DNA of 64,000 nucleotides from Podospora comata. Its lineage: Eukaryota; Ascomycota; Sordariomycetes; Sordariales; Podosporaceae. Positions 27,246 to 37,100 of this stretch are shown here, piece by piece. The translations under genes and the position numbers were made by a program. The stretch spans positions 5,456,001-5,520,000 of the forward strand of contig CP071493.1 of assembly GCA_017354895.1 (NCBI GenBank), given 5' to 3'. The notes below the pieces were generated by a model, which was not told the DNA's origin, made no database searches, and saw only the letters and a list, made by a program, of their open reading frames with translations. The number at the start of each line of letters is the position of its first letter. Position 1 is the first letter of the stretch.

Positions 27246-27287
27246 GGTTGGATGACAAGGAATTGGACCACATATGGATGTGGCCCA
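27246..27287 (+). repeat. Left terminal inverted repeat of the Pogo-like element
   Basis: 42 bases beginning GGTTGGATGAC and ending GGCCCA. It pairs with the reverse complement of 29159-29200 at 36 of 42 positions. Confidence 0.88.
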
Positions 27288-27444
27288 GGTAGGTTTGAAC
27301 TACCCAAGCCATTTACCCACATTAAACCCTCCACAACCCTGGACCTCCGAAAGCCTCCCGATATCAACACACACTTTATATTTCACCCACAAAGACCAAA
27401 AATGAAGCTTTTCTTTTACTTCTTTTTGCTCCAAGTACCCATCA

Positions 27445-29046
27445 ATGGCCAAATATACCGAGGAGGATGTTAAAAATGCCCAGAAAGACATTGCCGCTGG
27501 TATAAGCCAGCGAAAAGCGTCCAACAAGCACGGGATTCCACGTTCCACCCTGAAGCACCGCATTGATAGTACCCTACCAAGGAACCTTGCCCATGAAAAC
27601 CAATAGCGACTTTCTTACGGCCAAAAAGACCTTATTGTTTAATAGATCCTTCGTTAGGAAAGCCTTAGCTACGCTCCTGCCTATACTAATGCAAAGGCTT
27701 TAGCGGCCAGTTTACTAGCTAAACAAGGCGATCCTAACCCCCTTAGCAAGCACTAGGTATCCCACTTTATTGGCCGTTATCCCGATATTAAAATAAAGGT
27801 TGGAAAGAAAATTAACTATAATAGAGTTAACGAAGCTACCCCGGAAAATATTAATAAGTTCTTTAACCTATATTCTATTATTAACTGGATTAAGTCTAGG
27901 CACAGCATAACCACGATAAGGTAAGTATAATGGAAGGCCAGGGAGAAAACGGTTTGGTTATTGGGTCTTCGAAGCGGGATAAGAAGTCTATATACGTTAA
28001 ATAGAACGGAAGAAGGACCTGGACCACCATATTTAAGTATATCTTATAAGACGGGAGAGTCCTCTCCCCCGGGGTTATCTTTAAAGGCAAAGACCTTCAA
28101 AAGTAATGGTTTAAGGACCAATTAAATAAGGACTGATATGTAGCTGTATTAGAGAATAGCTAGATTAGTAATGACCTTACCGGTGGTTAGCTTAAAAAGG
28201 GTTTTATACTAAGGACTGAACCTAAGGATCCATCAGAACCCCGTCTTCTTATTTATAATAGCTATAGCTTATATATTACTAACGACTTTATAATCCGGTA
28301 CTACAGAAATAATATTTACCTTCTTTTCCTACCCCCCCACTACTCTCACGTCCTTTAACCCCTTAATATTAGCTACTTTTCCAGTGTAAAGAAGGCATAT
28401 AAGAGGCTTATGGCTATAAACGACGCCCTTACCAACTATACGCCCAACGGCAAAGTCGACTTGGTCCGGCTGTATGACCTTGCCCCGCAATCAGGGCTTT
28501 AGGAAAGAGAATATTGCCGGCGGCTGGCGTGGGACAGGATTATGGCCCATACGTAGGCGCAAACCGCTCTCTTCAAGCCAGGTGGTAGTCCCTGTGGTGC
28601 CGTTGGATCTCTCTTCAAAAACACCTACTTTCCATACCGTGGGGGATTCCCAGGTAGCCAAGAAGGTCAGGGACCTACTTAAGAACCATACGCCGGCCGG
28701 AAAACGGCTTGCGGCAAGGACTCTCACCAGTACTATACTCACACTGAGATCTGAGGCATCCATCCACAAAGCTGATGCGGTAAGGCACCAACAGAACGCC
28801 CAAAAGGCCCAGGAAGCAAGAAAAAGGCGCAAGTTGAATAGAGAAGACTCGAATTCCAAGTTTGTGAGGCTCTGTGAACTGGAAGAGGCCCGCATTGAAG
28901 GGAGGGTGGTGGAGGAAGAAGTAGTAGCCAAGGAGGATGTGGAGCAGCCAGAGCCAGCCCACCCTGTGCGGCGCAGCGCACGTCATCGGGTTCAAACCAG
29001 GCGCAAGCGAAAAGAAAATGCAATTTCTGACTCTGACAGTGAATGA
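27445..29046 (+). pseudogene. Decayed Pogo/Fot1-type transposase
   Basis: The reading begins MAKYTEEDVKNAQKDIAAG with a pipsqueak-type helix-turn-helix (ISQRKASNKHGIPRSTLK), then hits a stop near 27604. Across 27600-28470 recognisable DDE-transposase text persists in one main frame (GQGENGLVIGSSKRDKKS, DGRVLSPGVIFKGKDLQ, SSVKKAYKRLMAINDAL) but is broken by many TAG/TGA stops at places where Trp or Gln is expected. The second and third catalytic aspartates appear as Asn (LLIYNSY and PLNIS). From about 28474 the C-terminal 190 codons are open (KENIAGGWRGTGLWPI to the stop at 29046). The stops and Asp-to-Asn changes are what C-to-T RIP mutation would give. Not functional. Confidence 0.88.
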
Positions 29047-29158
29047 GCTACATTTTGGTATAATTCCCATAGAAATTGACCCAGTATTAGTCTTGTTGTG
29101 GCCAGTGTGAGCATTCAGGGGTAATCTCAACAAGGTTGTGTGGCTGGTGTGGTGGTGG

Positions 29159-29200
29159 TGGACCAGATCCACATGTGGTCCATTTACTGGTCATCCAACC
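29159..29200 (-). repeat. Right terminal inverted repeat of the Pogo-like element
   Basis: On the minus strand this also begins GGTTGGATGAC. It has six mismatches to the left repeat over 42 bases. Confidence 0.88.
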
Positions 29201-29202
29201 TA
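29201..29202. repeat. TA target-site duplication, right copy
   Basis: TA directly after the right inverted repeat, matching the copy at 27244-27245. It abuts the CAG codon that ends the upstream coding fragment. Confidence 0.85.
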
Positions 29203-29280
29203 CTGTGCAACCGCGCCGGTGTTGAAAAGGGAAGCGGTGACGAGGAGGGACGTCAGGGTGGACTTGAAGCCGAACATCAT

Positions 29281-30744
29281 GGTTGCGGATGTGTTGAGGG
29301 TTGAGGGGATGGTGGGTAGATAGGTAGGATGAAGTCGGAGTTGATGAAGCAGATGAGGTCGATCCTGAAGAGTTGATGGCAGAGGCAGAGGAGAGAACGA
29401 AGACTTTATACCTATTCTCCTCAGGTCGCTCTGCTATCAAGACCACTTGCCTGCTCCATACAGATACTACATCGACGACGACAGCAATCTCGACCAGCTC
29501 ATCGGCCCACTGGGACAGTATCTATCCCAGATCATAGTGTGTGCAGCTTGCCATCGAGTGTTTAGCGATACTGTGGTCAGATTTTCACAACAGCTAATCA
29601 TCATGGCTTTTACTCTGTTGCCTACGCTAATCGATATCCACCATACCACTTCAACACTGCCAGCAGTCCGGAGCCGAGCATTGCTCCACCACGGCAGCGG
29701 CCAGGTCGGCTCTACAATTTCACTGTTCGCAGTCCGCTGCACTTAATCGGAATGTGGCCCGAGCCGGCATGTAAATCGCAAGCCATGGCATGAAACAGCC
29801 GGGGCCGGACTTTTGATCGGTCGGTAAACTGGGGTAGGGGTTTACTGGGCACTCGCTTCAAGCGAGACCAAGCAGGGCTGACGCCGAGATGGACGGCCCG
29901 GATCTTGGGTTGAGACTTCAGTCCTCGTAAATTATCTCAATCATTATGGAGCGAAGTATCGGAATCGCGGGTCGCGATACCGTTTTCCACCGCCCTCTCA
30001 AGGTAGCAGGATTCCTTCTTGGCAAGGCAGGTTTTTGTTTTCACAGTTTGCTGCTCACCAATTAACCCAGACTTCAAAGACCATCAGGTTAAATTCCAGG
30101 ATAATGAATCTCACGCTTGGTATTGATTAAATCCTACAGTTGCTTACCGGGAGGTTATCAGGAGAGAGCTGCTGGCATCGTAGCGTTGTTGAAACTGAGA
30201 AGTTGCTAAGAAGGAAAGCTGTGGAAAAGTAGAGAGTTGCTGAGCGTTATGCAGAGGCACCCATTCATTCTACATGAAAGAAGAATTGAGCAGAGTATAC
30301 TCCGTATATGTTGTTCTCAATGAAGCATGTTGATTATCCAGCATCTGAGATGGAGCTCCAAGCATTATCAATGACACACCCGCATAAATCAGATCAGAAA
30401 AAACAGAAATAATATCAGACCAAGGATCTCACTCAGCATCATTACAACCCGCAGCACGAAGAAATACCACTATCTGCTACTTTGCAGTTCTAGAAATCAA
30501 CTCGCCCCCATATACATATACTACACTCTACAACACCAAAGAACACAGCTTGTAATGTATAAAAGAAACAAAAGCTAACCGTGTAACTAGCCACCGGGTG
30601 TATAAGTAATGCACTGGCTTGCAAACCCCGAGAAAGAAAGAAACAAAAGAAAAAAACGCCATGCAAACCCGCCCACCTACCGGTTTCAAAACACGGACAT
30701 TGCCTTCCACATCTTTGATAAAAAACAAACCCACAAATCTCATT

Positions 30745-30830
<86 letters not shown>

Positions 30831-30954
30831 GTTCCTGCCTGTATACACATATCTCCACAAAAGTCCCAACCCGCCCATCATAACAGAAATTCCACACATT
30901 TCATATCCCAGATAAACCCATTCCCAAAAGTTCCATCACACATTACACCCATAA
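29281..30954. other. Intergenic region with the promoter of the broken secreted-protein gene and a CA repeat
   Basis: No supported gene in about 1.7 kb. The part next to 29281 should be the promoter of the interrupted gene (minus strand). The part near 30954 is the 3' side of the GH17 gene and holds the long CA microsatellite. Nothing else is recognised. Confidence 0.45.
30746..30829. repeat. (CA)42 microsatellite
   Basis: 84 bases of perfect CA repeat, 126 bases past the stop codon of the GH17 gene, probably in or near its 3' UTR. On the minus strand it reads as TG. Confidence 0.97.
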
Positions 30955-33111
30955 TCAAGCAACCCTCTTCCCCCCGCAATCCGGAATCGTCACCCCCGGC
31001 TTCAGATTCCTATTCACATCCATCAACCCCCACTGATCCTCCCACTCCTTCCCTGGTTCATTAAACGCAATCTTCCACGGCTCATCAAACGCCGAAAACC
31101 AAAAGTAATTGATATCCTCATCCAACGCCCTGCAAACCCAGTCCTCCAACAGCTCATTCATCTCCTCGACCCCCGCCACCGCCTTCTGAGGACAGTCCGT
31201 CTCAAACGCATTCCCGCACCCCATCCCACCCGCCGAAGGCCACCCAATCTCCGAAATAATATTCATACTGTTGTCCTTCTTGAGAAAAGTCCCCGCCTTG
31301 TTCTCCCAAAAAGTCAACGTCCAGTTCGCCGCATTCCTCGCAGGCTCGCCGGCAAAGAAAGGGTGGATATTCCCCATGATAGCGTCCGACTGCGCAGCCA
31401 AAGAAGAATCCCACTTGTCTCCCAAATCAGACGTAGCGACCGGCAGATTGAGACCCTTGGCCGTGAGATTGGTGCGCACCTCGGCCAAAAGATTCCCCAG
31501 CGCCGTGAGCGTCATTTGCTCACGAAACAAAATCTCATTGGCAACAATAATGCCCTTGAAATAACTATCGCCATACTGGTCGAGAATGTCCCACATTTGA
31601 TCCAGCTGGCGCTTGTTGGTCGTGCTGTTAGCATCCTGCCAAACACCCAGCCAAATCTTGACGTCATCCTTGAGCTTGAGCTGGTCAACGGCGTGGATGA
31701 GCATCTGGGTCTGGTTGCAATCGGTTCCATAGAGACGGACAACGTTGGTTAGCTGGGAGAGGACGGCCAAGTCGCGAGTGACATTGTTTTGTGATGGCGG
31801 AAACTTGACGCAGTCGGGATACTGTGAGTGAATCGGGGTATAGTCCATGCCGGGGAAGACCTTCTTCAGGTCGGTGTTGCCCATTAGGGCCTGGATCTCG
31901 GCCGAGTTGATGTTGAGGTCGCCGTTGTTAGCAAAGTCGTCCTCCGCTGACCCCCCCGGACTAGCCTTATCGCCACCGCCTTTTTTGTTGAACACGGCAC
32001 CGAAGAGGACACCAACTACAATGCCGACAATCGCAAGAATGGCGACAATGATGATGATGGCGAGTCGCCACTTTTTCCCGTTGCTCTTTGCAGGCTTCTC
32101 CTTGTACAGATGGCCGTAACCAATGCCCCTTCCAGAGCCTGGTGACGCATCGCCACCATTGTTGACAGGCGCATACTGGTTGTTGATGTTACCGCCGCTC
32201 CCGTTGCGACTCGCTAGACCCGACATAGCACCGGCAGCCATGGCACCGCCGGCAACGCCGCCAGCAGCAGCGCCCATTCCTGGCCCACTCCTATGGCTGG
32301 ATCCCAAGCTCAACATGCTCGTCCGTGGTCCCTTCTTTGGGCCATAGTGAAGCCCATCATCGCCATCATCCTCGATCTCCAGGGGATTAACCACACCAAG
32401 ATTGGGATCTGAAGGGCGCACATATACCTGAGTTGGATCATCCGTGTAGGGATCACTCGCAAAGCCGTACGGACTCCTGGACGGCGTCGTGTCCCTCTGG
32501 TGGTTGTGATGTGCTGCCTGTGAACTAGACCTCGAGCTCCATCCCTCGCCAGGGTGGCCGTTCGGCCCTAACCGACCTCTTTCACCGTGACCCTGTCCCT
32601 CTTCTTGCCATTGCCCTTGCTGCCGGTAGGCTTGTTGTGGATAGTTGGGATCCCGCGCGTTCTGGTCCGCAACGTTCATGGCGATGCCCGCCATACCTCC
32701 GGCGGCCGCGGCGTTGCCAAAATTGTCAGCTCCGGGGGTGACGTTGCTTTGCGGAGCTGGACGCTGAGGTGGATAAGCAGGCTGGTTGCTAGCCCAAGAC
32801 CTTCCGTCTCCGGCCGTGTTGGTGCGGTGCGGAGGTGGCTTTGGTGGAGAATATCCGACTTGTTGTGGTTGTCGGTAGCTGTCGGGTGTCGTCGCATATG
32901 CTCCCCTGACAGCCGGCTCTTGGCTCTGTCGTCGCTGGTGTCGAAGGTGGTTAAAAGAAGAATCGGGATGGGCGCCGGGACGAGTTCTCGGCGAAGATGG
33001 ATTGTAAGGGTCTTGTGGGTAGTTGTTTCGGCGCGGCGAAGGGGGATTCGGGTGACTTAGAGGTTGGCGTTCAGCCATATGGTCCTCTGTATAATATCTT
33101 GGCTGCGCCAT
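30955..33111 (-). CDS. btgC: BtgC-type GH17 beta-1,3-glucanase (type II membrane protein)
   Basis: Single-exon gene of 718 residues. A long Pro/Gln/Ser-rich, disordered cytoplasmic N-terminus (about 1-345) precedes one membrane anchor at about 351-375 (AIIIIVAILAIVGIVVGVLF). A GH17 catalytic domain (about 415-700) would lie outside the membrane. The acid/base Glu is in IIVANEILF (about 526) and the nucleophile Glu in IISEIGWPS (about 621). Several N-glycosylation sites (NVT, NQT, NST, NLT, NWT) fall in the catalytic half, consistent with the secretory route. Family members cut or remodel cell-wall beta-1,3-glucan. The architecture matches fungal BtgC closely. Confidence 0.93.
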   Translation of the reverse strand: MAQPRYYTEDHMAERQPLSHPNPPSPRRNNYPQDPYNPSSPRTRPGAHPDSSFNHLRHQRRQSQEPAVRGAYATTPDSYRQPQQVGYSPPKPPPHRTNTAGDGRSWASNQPAYPPQRPAPQSNVTPGADNFGNAAAAGGMAGIAMNVADQNARDPNYPQQAYRQQGQWQEEGQGHGERGRLGPNGHPGEGWSSRSSSQAAHHNHQRDTTPSRSPYGFASDPYTDDPTQVYVRPSDPNLGVVNPLEIEDDGDDGLHYGPKKGPRTSMLSLGSSHRSGPGMGAAAGGVAGGAMAAGAMSGLASRNGSGGNINNQYAPVNNGGDASPGSGRGIGYGHLYKEKPAKSNGKKWRLAIIIIVAILAIVGIVVGVLFGAVFNKKGGGDKASPGGSAEDDFANNGDLNINSAEIQALMGNTDLKKVFPGMDYTPIHSQYPDCVKFPPSQNNVTRDLAVLSQLTNVVRLYGTDCNQTQMLIHAVDQLKLKDDVKIWLGVWQDANSTTNKRQLDQMWDILDQYGDSYFKGIIVANEILFREQMTLTALGNLLAEVRTNLTAKGLNLPVATSDLGDKWDSSLAAQSDAIMGNIHPFFAGEPARNAANWTLTFWENKAGTFLKKDNSMNIISEIGWPSAGGMGCGNAFETDCPQKAVAGVEEMNELLEDWVCRALDEDINYFWFSAFDEPWKIAFNEPGKEWEDQWGLMDVNRNLKPGVTIPDCGGKRVA

Positions 33112-35239
33112 AGTTGAACTCGGGCTGAGGCGCAGCGCAAGCGAAATCGATGTTTGCAGCAGGCGTCACCTGAGAATGGACAGCCCTCCCAAAGAGTTCG
33201 TGTTGCCCAGTGGGTCGCACTGTCAGATGTTGTCGTGGTTTGCCCTGGTGTGTTGGAGAATCGAAAACGGATTCTGGGGCCTGAATGTTCTCAGTGTTCC
33301 AGCAGAAGAGAACTGCGCCCGGACTCTGAATAGGGGGTACACCGGATTTGGGACTGGCAGTGAGACAGTGGCCGGGACGCAGATGTGCCGTGTGTGCGGC
33401 GTCGAGTCTCGTGGAGGTGTTGATCCCCGAGCCCCACCAAGGTGTCGCAGTTTGTTTCGCCTTGCCCAGGCTGTTGTTGCTTTTCGCGGCAGACGAAATG
33501 CGTCGTCAGCAGCGCGCAAAAAGAGCTCAATGTCGAGCGAAGTCCCTTGCCGTCAAGCAAAAGACGTAAAGGTCGAATGATGTGATTTTGGCAAAGTATT
33601 TTTGTCGCTGAGGGCGTCGTGTGGGAAAGTGCTCAGTCAGACACGGGGTCTCGTATTTTTGGGCTGTGTTGCGTTGCCGTTGCCCCCCTGGTTGTCGCCG
33701 TTGCCAGGTTAGTTCCAGACTCTCGCCAGCTTTCGTGAATCCCTCAACTGCAACGTTGTCCCCAAGCGCAAAAACACAAACTCCCGCAGACGTTGCCGGA
33801 AGGAAGAAGCGATTGACGACGGTCCCGGCAGAAGACTGAGAAGAAACGAAGGAAAGTGGAACACGAAAAGAAGCAGGCAGGTTGGTGAGCAGGCACACGA
33901 AAGCAAGAATCAGGAGGAGAGGAAATCAGATCGACGCCACAACAGGGGTCTGCATACCGGATTTAGAGAGCGAAAATGCGGCTGGCAGCCTGCAGCAAGC
34001 AACAGCAACGGCCTTTTGGGCCTGTCAAGAAAAGGGGATCCGACGACTTCCCGTCGGCCTCAACGCCTACCAGCCCGGCCACGGTCGAGCACCAGAAGGG
34101 GCCAAGCGCCGAAAAAAGTGGTGGTTGGTGGTGGCTCCCACGCTTCAATTGGCCAGATGTGGTTGGCGGGACAGGACCACAACACTGCACGAGTAGTCTA
34201 CCACCACTCAGCTGCTTCCAGCCACCGGTGACTGTGGCTCGATTTTCCTCCTGCTTTCCAGCCATTTCCCCCTGTGATGGTTGATAACCGTTTCAGCGTC
34301 TGTAGGCAGGATTTTCCCCGCCGCCATATGTTGTGGAGCTGATCGTCAGCTTGGAGAACTTGGCTACAGATACCACGTCAAATCAGCCCCGCTCTCGATC
34401 TGATCTCCAACACCAAGAGATGGGGTTATCAAGGCATGGCTTGCTGGAGGGCGGGCTGCTGGTCGACCGTATACAGACCTCATCGCGGTCGCCGTCTGTT
34501 GGTCCTCTATGCGAATGGGCTGCGGGTGGTTCCTCCCGTCCTCTTGTCGTCTGATCTTTTTCGAAGCGTCTTTGATCAAGATAGGGAAGTATTTGACCAT
34601 GAGGAGGTGAACTGCGGCCGCCCTTGGCAATCCCGCCTTTTGGTAAAATATACCCCGCTATATTACATCATGCCATGTTCCTGGAAGGCTTCGATAACTT
34701 TGGCCTTGGTTGCGACAATTTTGAGGCTCGGGTGACGCGTTGGTTCTTCACTGTCAAAGCAGCTGGGGTTCCTGGCCCAGCTCTTTGAGCAGACGATGAC
34801 TCCACAGCATCCGGCACGCCGCATGCCGGCGGTATCCACTTCTCCGGCCATAGCCTCCGGTAGCTAACCTCACAATGCTGCCGGCTCGGCGCGGACCCGG
34901 AGGCCTGGTCCGGACCAGCACTGTGCTTGGCATCTCCGTCCGAACCTGCAGAACATCACATAGGGTCTTCCTGGAGAGCTACATAGCACTCTGCTTATAT
35001 TACATTACATTATAAAAAGTGGCTCTCTGATATCATAAGTCTCTCAGTAGGATTTGTCCATCCGCAGTCGATGATGTATTTGCTTAAGTCACCTCGACAT
35101 CATCAATATTGATGTATATCAGTCGAATACCTACCATAACGAGAGCACTGTTCTTCTCTCCAGTCGTTGGACCTTTTGTCACACAAACTTGTACTACTTT
35201 TCACTCCCAGAATTTATCACACAGCAACTGTCCCACACA
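33112..35239. other. Divergent intergenic region, GH17 gene / small conserved gene
   Basis: 2.1 kb between head-to-head genes with start codons at 33111 (minus) and 35240 (plus). No supported gene; open frames here have no domain. It is a candidate for extended regulatory DNA of the wall-glucanase gene. Confidence 0.45.
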
Positions 35240-35763
35240 ATGTCTGCAAACCCTGATTCCGTCGGTAACCAAGGCGAGTTCCGCTCAAGAGTGCCTCCCT
35301 CGAGGCCAATGGATACTCATGGCGTAAGCGACTTTGACAAGACCTCTCATTAATTAACTGAGCTAACACAGCTTTGCAGCACCAAATCGGTCAGCCCATC
35401 GGCAGAGAAGCTATCCCCGAGTTCCATGCCAAAACCTACCCGCCCGGCTCGGCGCCCAAAGAGTCGACCTTCTATCCCAACCCCATCCATGAGATTCCCG
35501 GCCAAGCAATGAACCCAAACATGGACCCCTCGCTACGTACAAGTGCTCTCGACATCCCTGGCGCCGACAGCAAAGAAATCTACAATGAGTCCGGTGCCGG
35601 TTCCCGCCCGATCGAAGGCCAGGCAGCCAACGAAATTAGACACGAAAAGGCAAGAAAGACGGATCGGTTGGGCATCGCTGCTCATGGTGGTGCAGACACA
35701 ACCGGCGATGGTTCGATCGAAGGGATTATGAGAGAGAGAGGGCATGGAACTTCCGGGAGATAA
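35240..35763 (+). CDS. Conserved small hydrophilic protein, function unknown
   Basis: Two exons (35240-35323 and 35380-35763, 56-base intron) give 155 residues. The protein is polar, rich in Pro, Gly, Asn and Ser, with no signal peptide, membrane segment or cysteine. Regular short motifs recur: EFRSRVPPSRP, PEFHAKTYPPGSAPKESTF, HEIPGQAMNPNMDPS. It resembles unnamed proteins common in filamentous ascomycetes; I know no function. The intron phases and the clean open frame support a real gene. Intrinsic disorder is likely from composition. Confidence 0.75.
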
Positions 35764-35966
35764 GGAGAGGAAGGTGCTTGGGAAGGGTATTTCGGCCATG
35801 GAGATAGATGCAACAACATCGTAGGAGATTGGGTCTGGTGGGAGAGGCTAGTTCGAGGTGCGAGACGTGTCATGTATGTTGAGTGTTGTGAAAACGGATC
35901 AAATGTTCCTACTGTTTGCTTAATATGAGTGATGATTTTCATGAAGTTTACATGATTCCTTTGAAA

Positions 35967-36037
35967 GCATCAGTGGTTTAGTGGTAAAATCCATCGTTGC
36001 CATCGATGGGCCCCGTGTTCGATTCACGGCTGATGCA
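35967..36037 (+). tRNA. tRNA-Gly (anticodon GCC)
   Basis: 71 bases fold as a full cloverleaf. The acceptor stem pairs GCATCAG with CTGATGC, the anticodon stem pairs CATCG with CGATG around loop TTGCCAT (anticodon at 35999-36001), and the T arm CCGTG/CACGG encloses TTCGATT. Internal promoter boxes are present (TGGTTTAGTGG and GTTCGATTC). No intron. The discriminator base is A. Confidence 0.95.
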
Positions 36038-37100
36038 ACCATTTGTTTTTGACCTCTAACCACCGTAAGCTGTTGGTCCTCTTTTGGAACAATCTGCAGC
36101 ATATATTTTAATGTTAGCATAAGTCGGTCACACCTTTAGCATAACGAATGTGGTGATGATGTATAAGGGGAGAAGGATGTCAGTCTAAGGAAGGGCAGCT
36201 ATGCTGCTTGTTCCACATAAAGTGTTCAGAACGGCGAGTGAATTGTCTTCGTCATCCATCCAGCTTCAACATATCAGTTTGGGAGGACATGGGGATATGA
36301 GCTTTTGGTCTTACCGATGTTTACCGATGTGCCAGGGAAAGCATAGACTTTGCCAGCTCCTAAATGTTTCATGAAATGACAGAACGCACACTCAAATAAA
36401 TCTACTTCAGATCATCCATCAGAACTGGTTATATTATATACATTTGTCTTGTGGTAGGCATCCTGCAGCCCGTTCGAGCATTCACGTCGATTGATCCCAA
36501 AACGGCACGCCGTTTGCTGTGTGAGTCAACTCCGAGATACCAACACCCAACGAAGCAGAACGATGATACGCCAGGGTCTGCAACCTATACAGAAAGGTAC
36601 CACACCAAGATCCTTCACTCATCTCTCTCTTTCGTGGGGCCCTCAGAGGTGTTCGAGAATACATGTCCAAACACGCACCGTTGTGACCCTCCACCCCCAG
36701 GGTTGTGTGGTGAAAGTGGGGTACCACTACTAACACGCCATTGGTCAATGGCCAGCAACATCTACTTTCAGGGTCCTACGAACAAGCAAACATCCGGACA
36801 AAGGAAACCTGGAACGGTACCAACAAACAATTGGTTGTAAAACACCAGAAACGGTTTCTGGTGAGAAAATGTTGTGCCTCAATCACCCCTGCAGGGATCT
36901 CCTTTCAGAATGCGGGGCTCCTTCCCCAGATCCCTTTCCAATTGCTCTCTATGACATCACTGGCGTTGATGGAGCCTGCTCGACTCGCCCAGCACGTGAA
37001 AGGAGAAGTCGGGCTTCTGCCTGATCACCAGCACAGGTCAGTAGGATAACTTGCCCCTTTTTCATCTCCTCTACATAGCCAAAGAGAGCAATCATCCAAG
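36038..37100. other. Intergenic region after tRNA-Gly
   Basis: No supported gene. Contains the likely promoter of the gene at 37101 and a short duplicated TTACCGATG at about 36314-36330. Confidence 0.45.

Larger units (their letters stand above)
27246..29200 (+). mobile_element. Pogo/Fot1-like DNA transposon (1,955 bp)
   Basis: Class II element of the Tc1/mariner-Pogo group. It has 42-bp terminal inverted repeats starting GGTTGGATGAC, flanked by TA on both sides. It carries one transposase gene on the plus strand (27445-29046) that is decayed. It sits in the first coding exon of a secreted-protein gene read on the opposite strand. The inverted repeats match at 36 of 42 positions and the target duplication is exact, while the middle of the transposase is full of stop codons and A/T-rich. 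It is therefore non-autonomous now. Confidence 0.9.
26776..29280 (-). pseudogene. Small cysteine-rich secreted protein gene, interrupted by a transposon
   Basis: On the minus strand an ATG at 29280 opens a 26-codon segment with a clear signal peptide (LTSLLVTASLFNTGAVA). It is cut at 29203 by the element at 27246-29200. The coding sequence resumes at 27245 and runs to 27126, then after a 65-base intron (27061-27125) from 27060 to the stop at 26776. The three pieces (78, 120 and 285 bases, counting one TA copy) add to 161 codons, which shows they were once one frame. The downstream part is very rich in cysteine (16 in all) with CTKACC and CSKDCC motifs. In the present state translation stops at the TAG made by the duplicated TA and the element's first base, leaving only 26 residues. 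Function is unknown; it could have been an effector-like or surface protein. Confidence 0.85.

Noticed and set aside
28474-29046. Separate 190-residue gene
   Set aside because: It is the open C-terminal part of the decayed transposase (GGWRGTGLWPI region), lies inside the element's inverted repeats and has no promoter of its own.
29087-29446. 119-codon minus-strand frame over the transposon edge
   Set aside because: It is another frame of the signal-peptide exon reading into the transposon; the real exon is 29203-29280.
30490-30899. Minus-strand frames full of Val-Cys repeats
   Set aside because: They are translations of the (CA)42 microsatellite.
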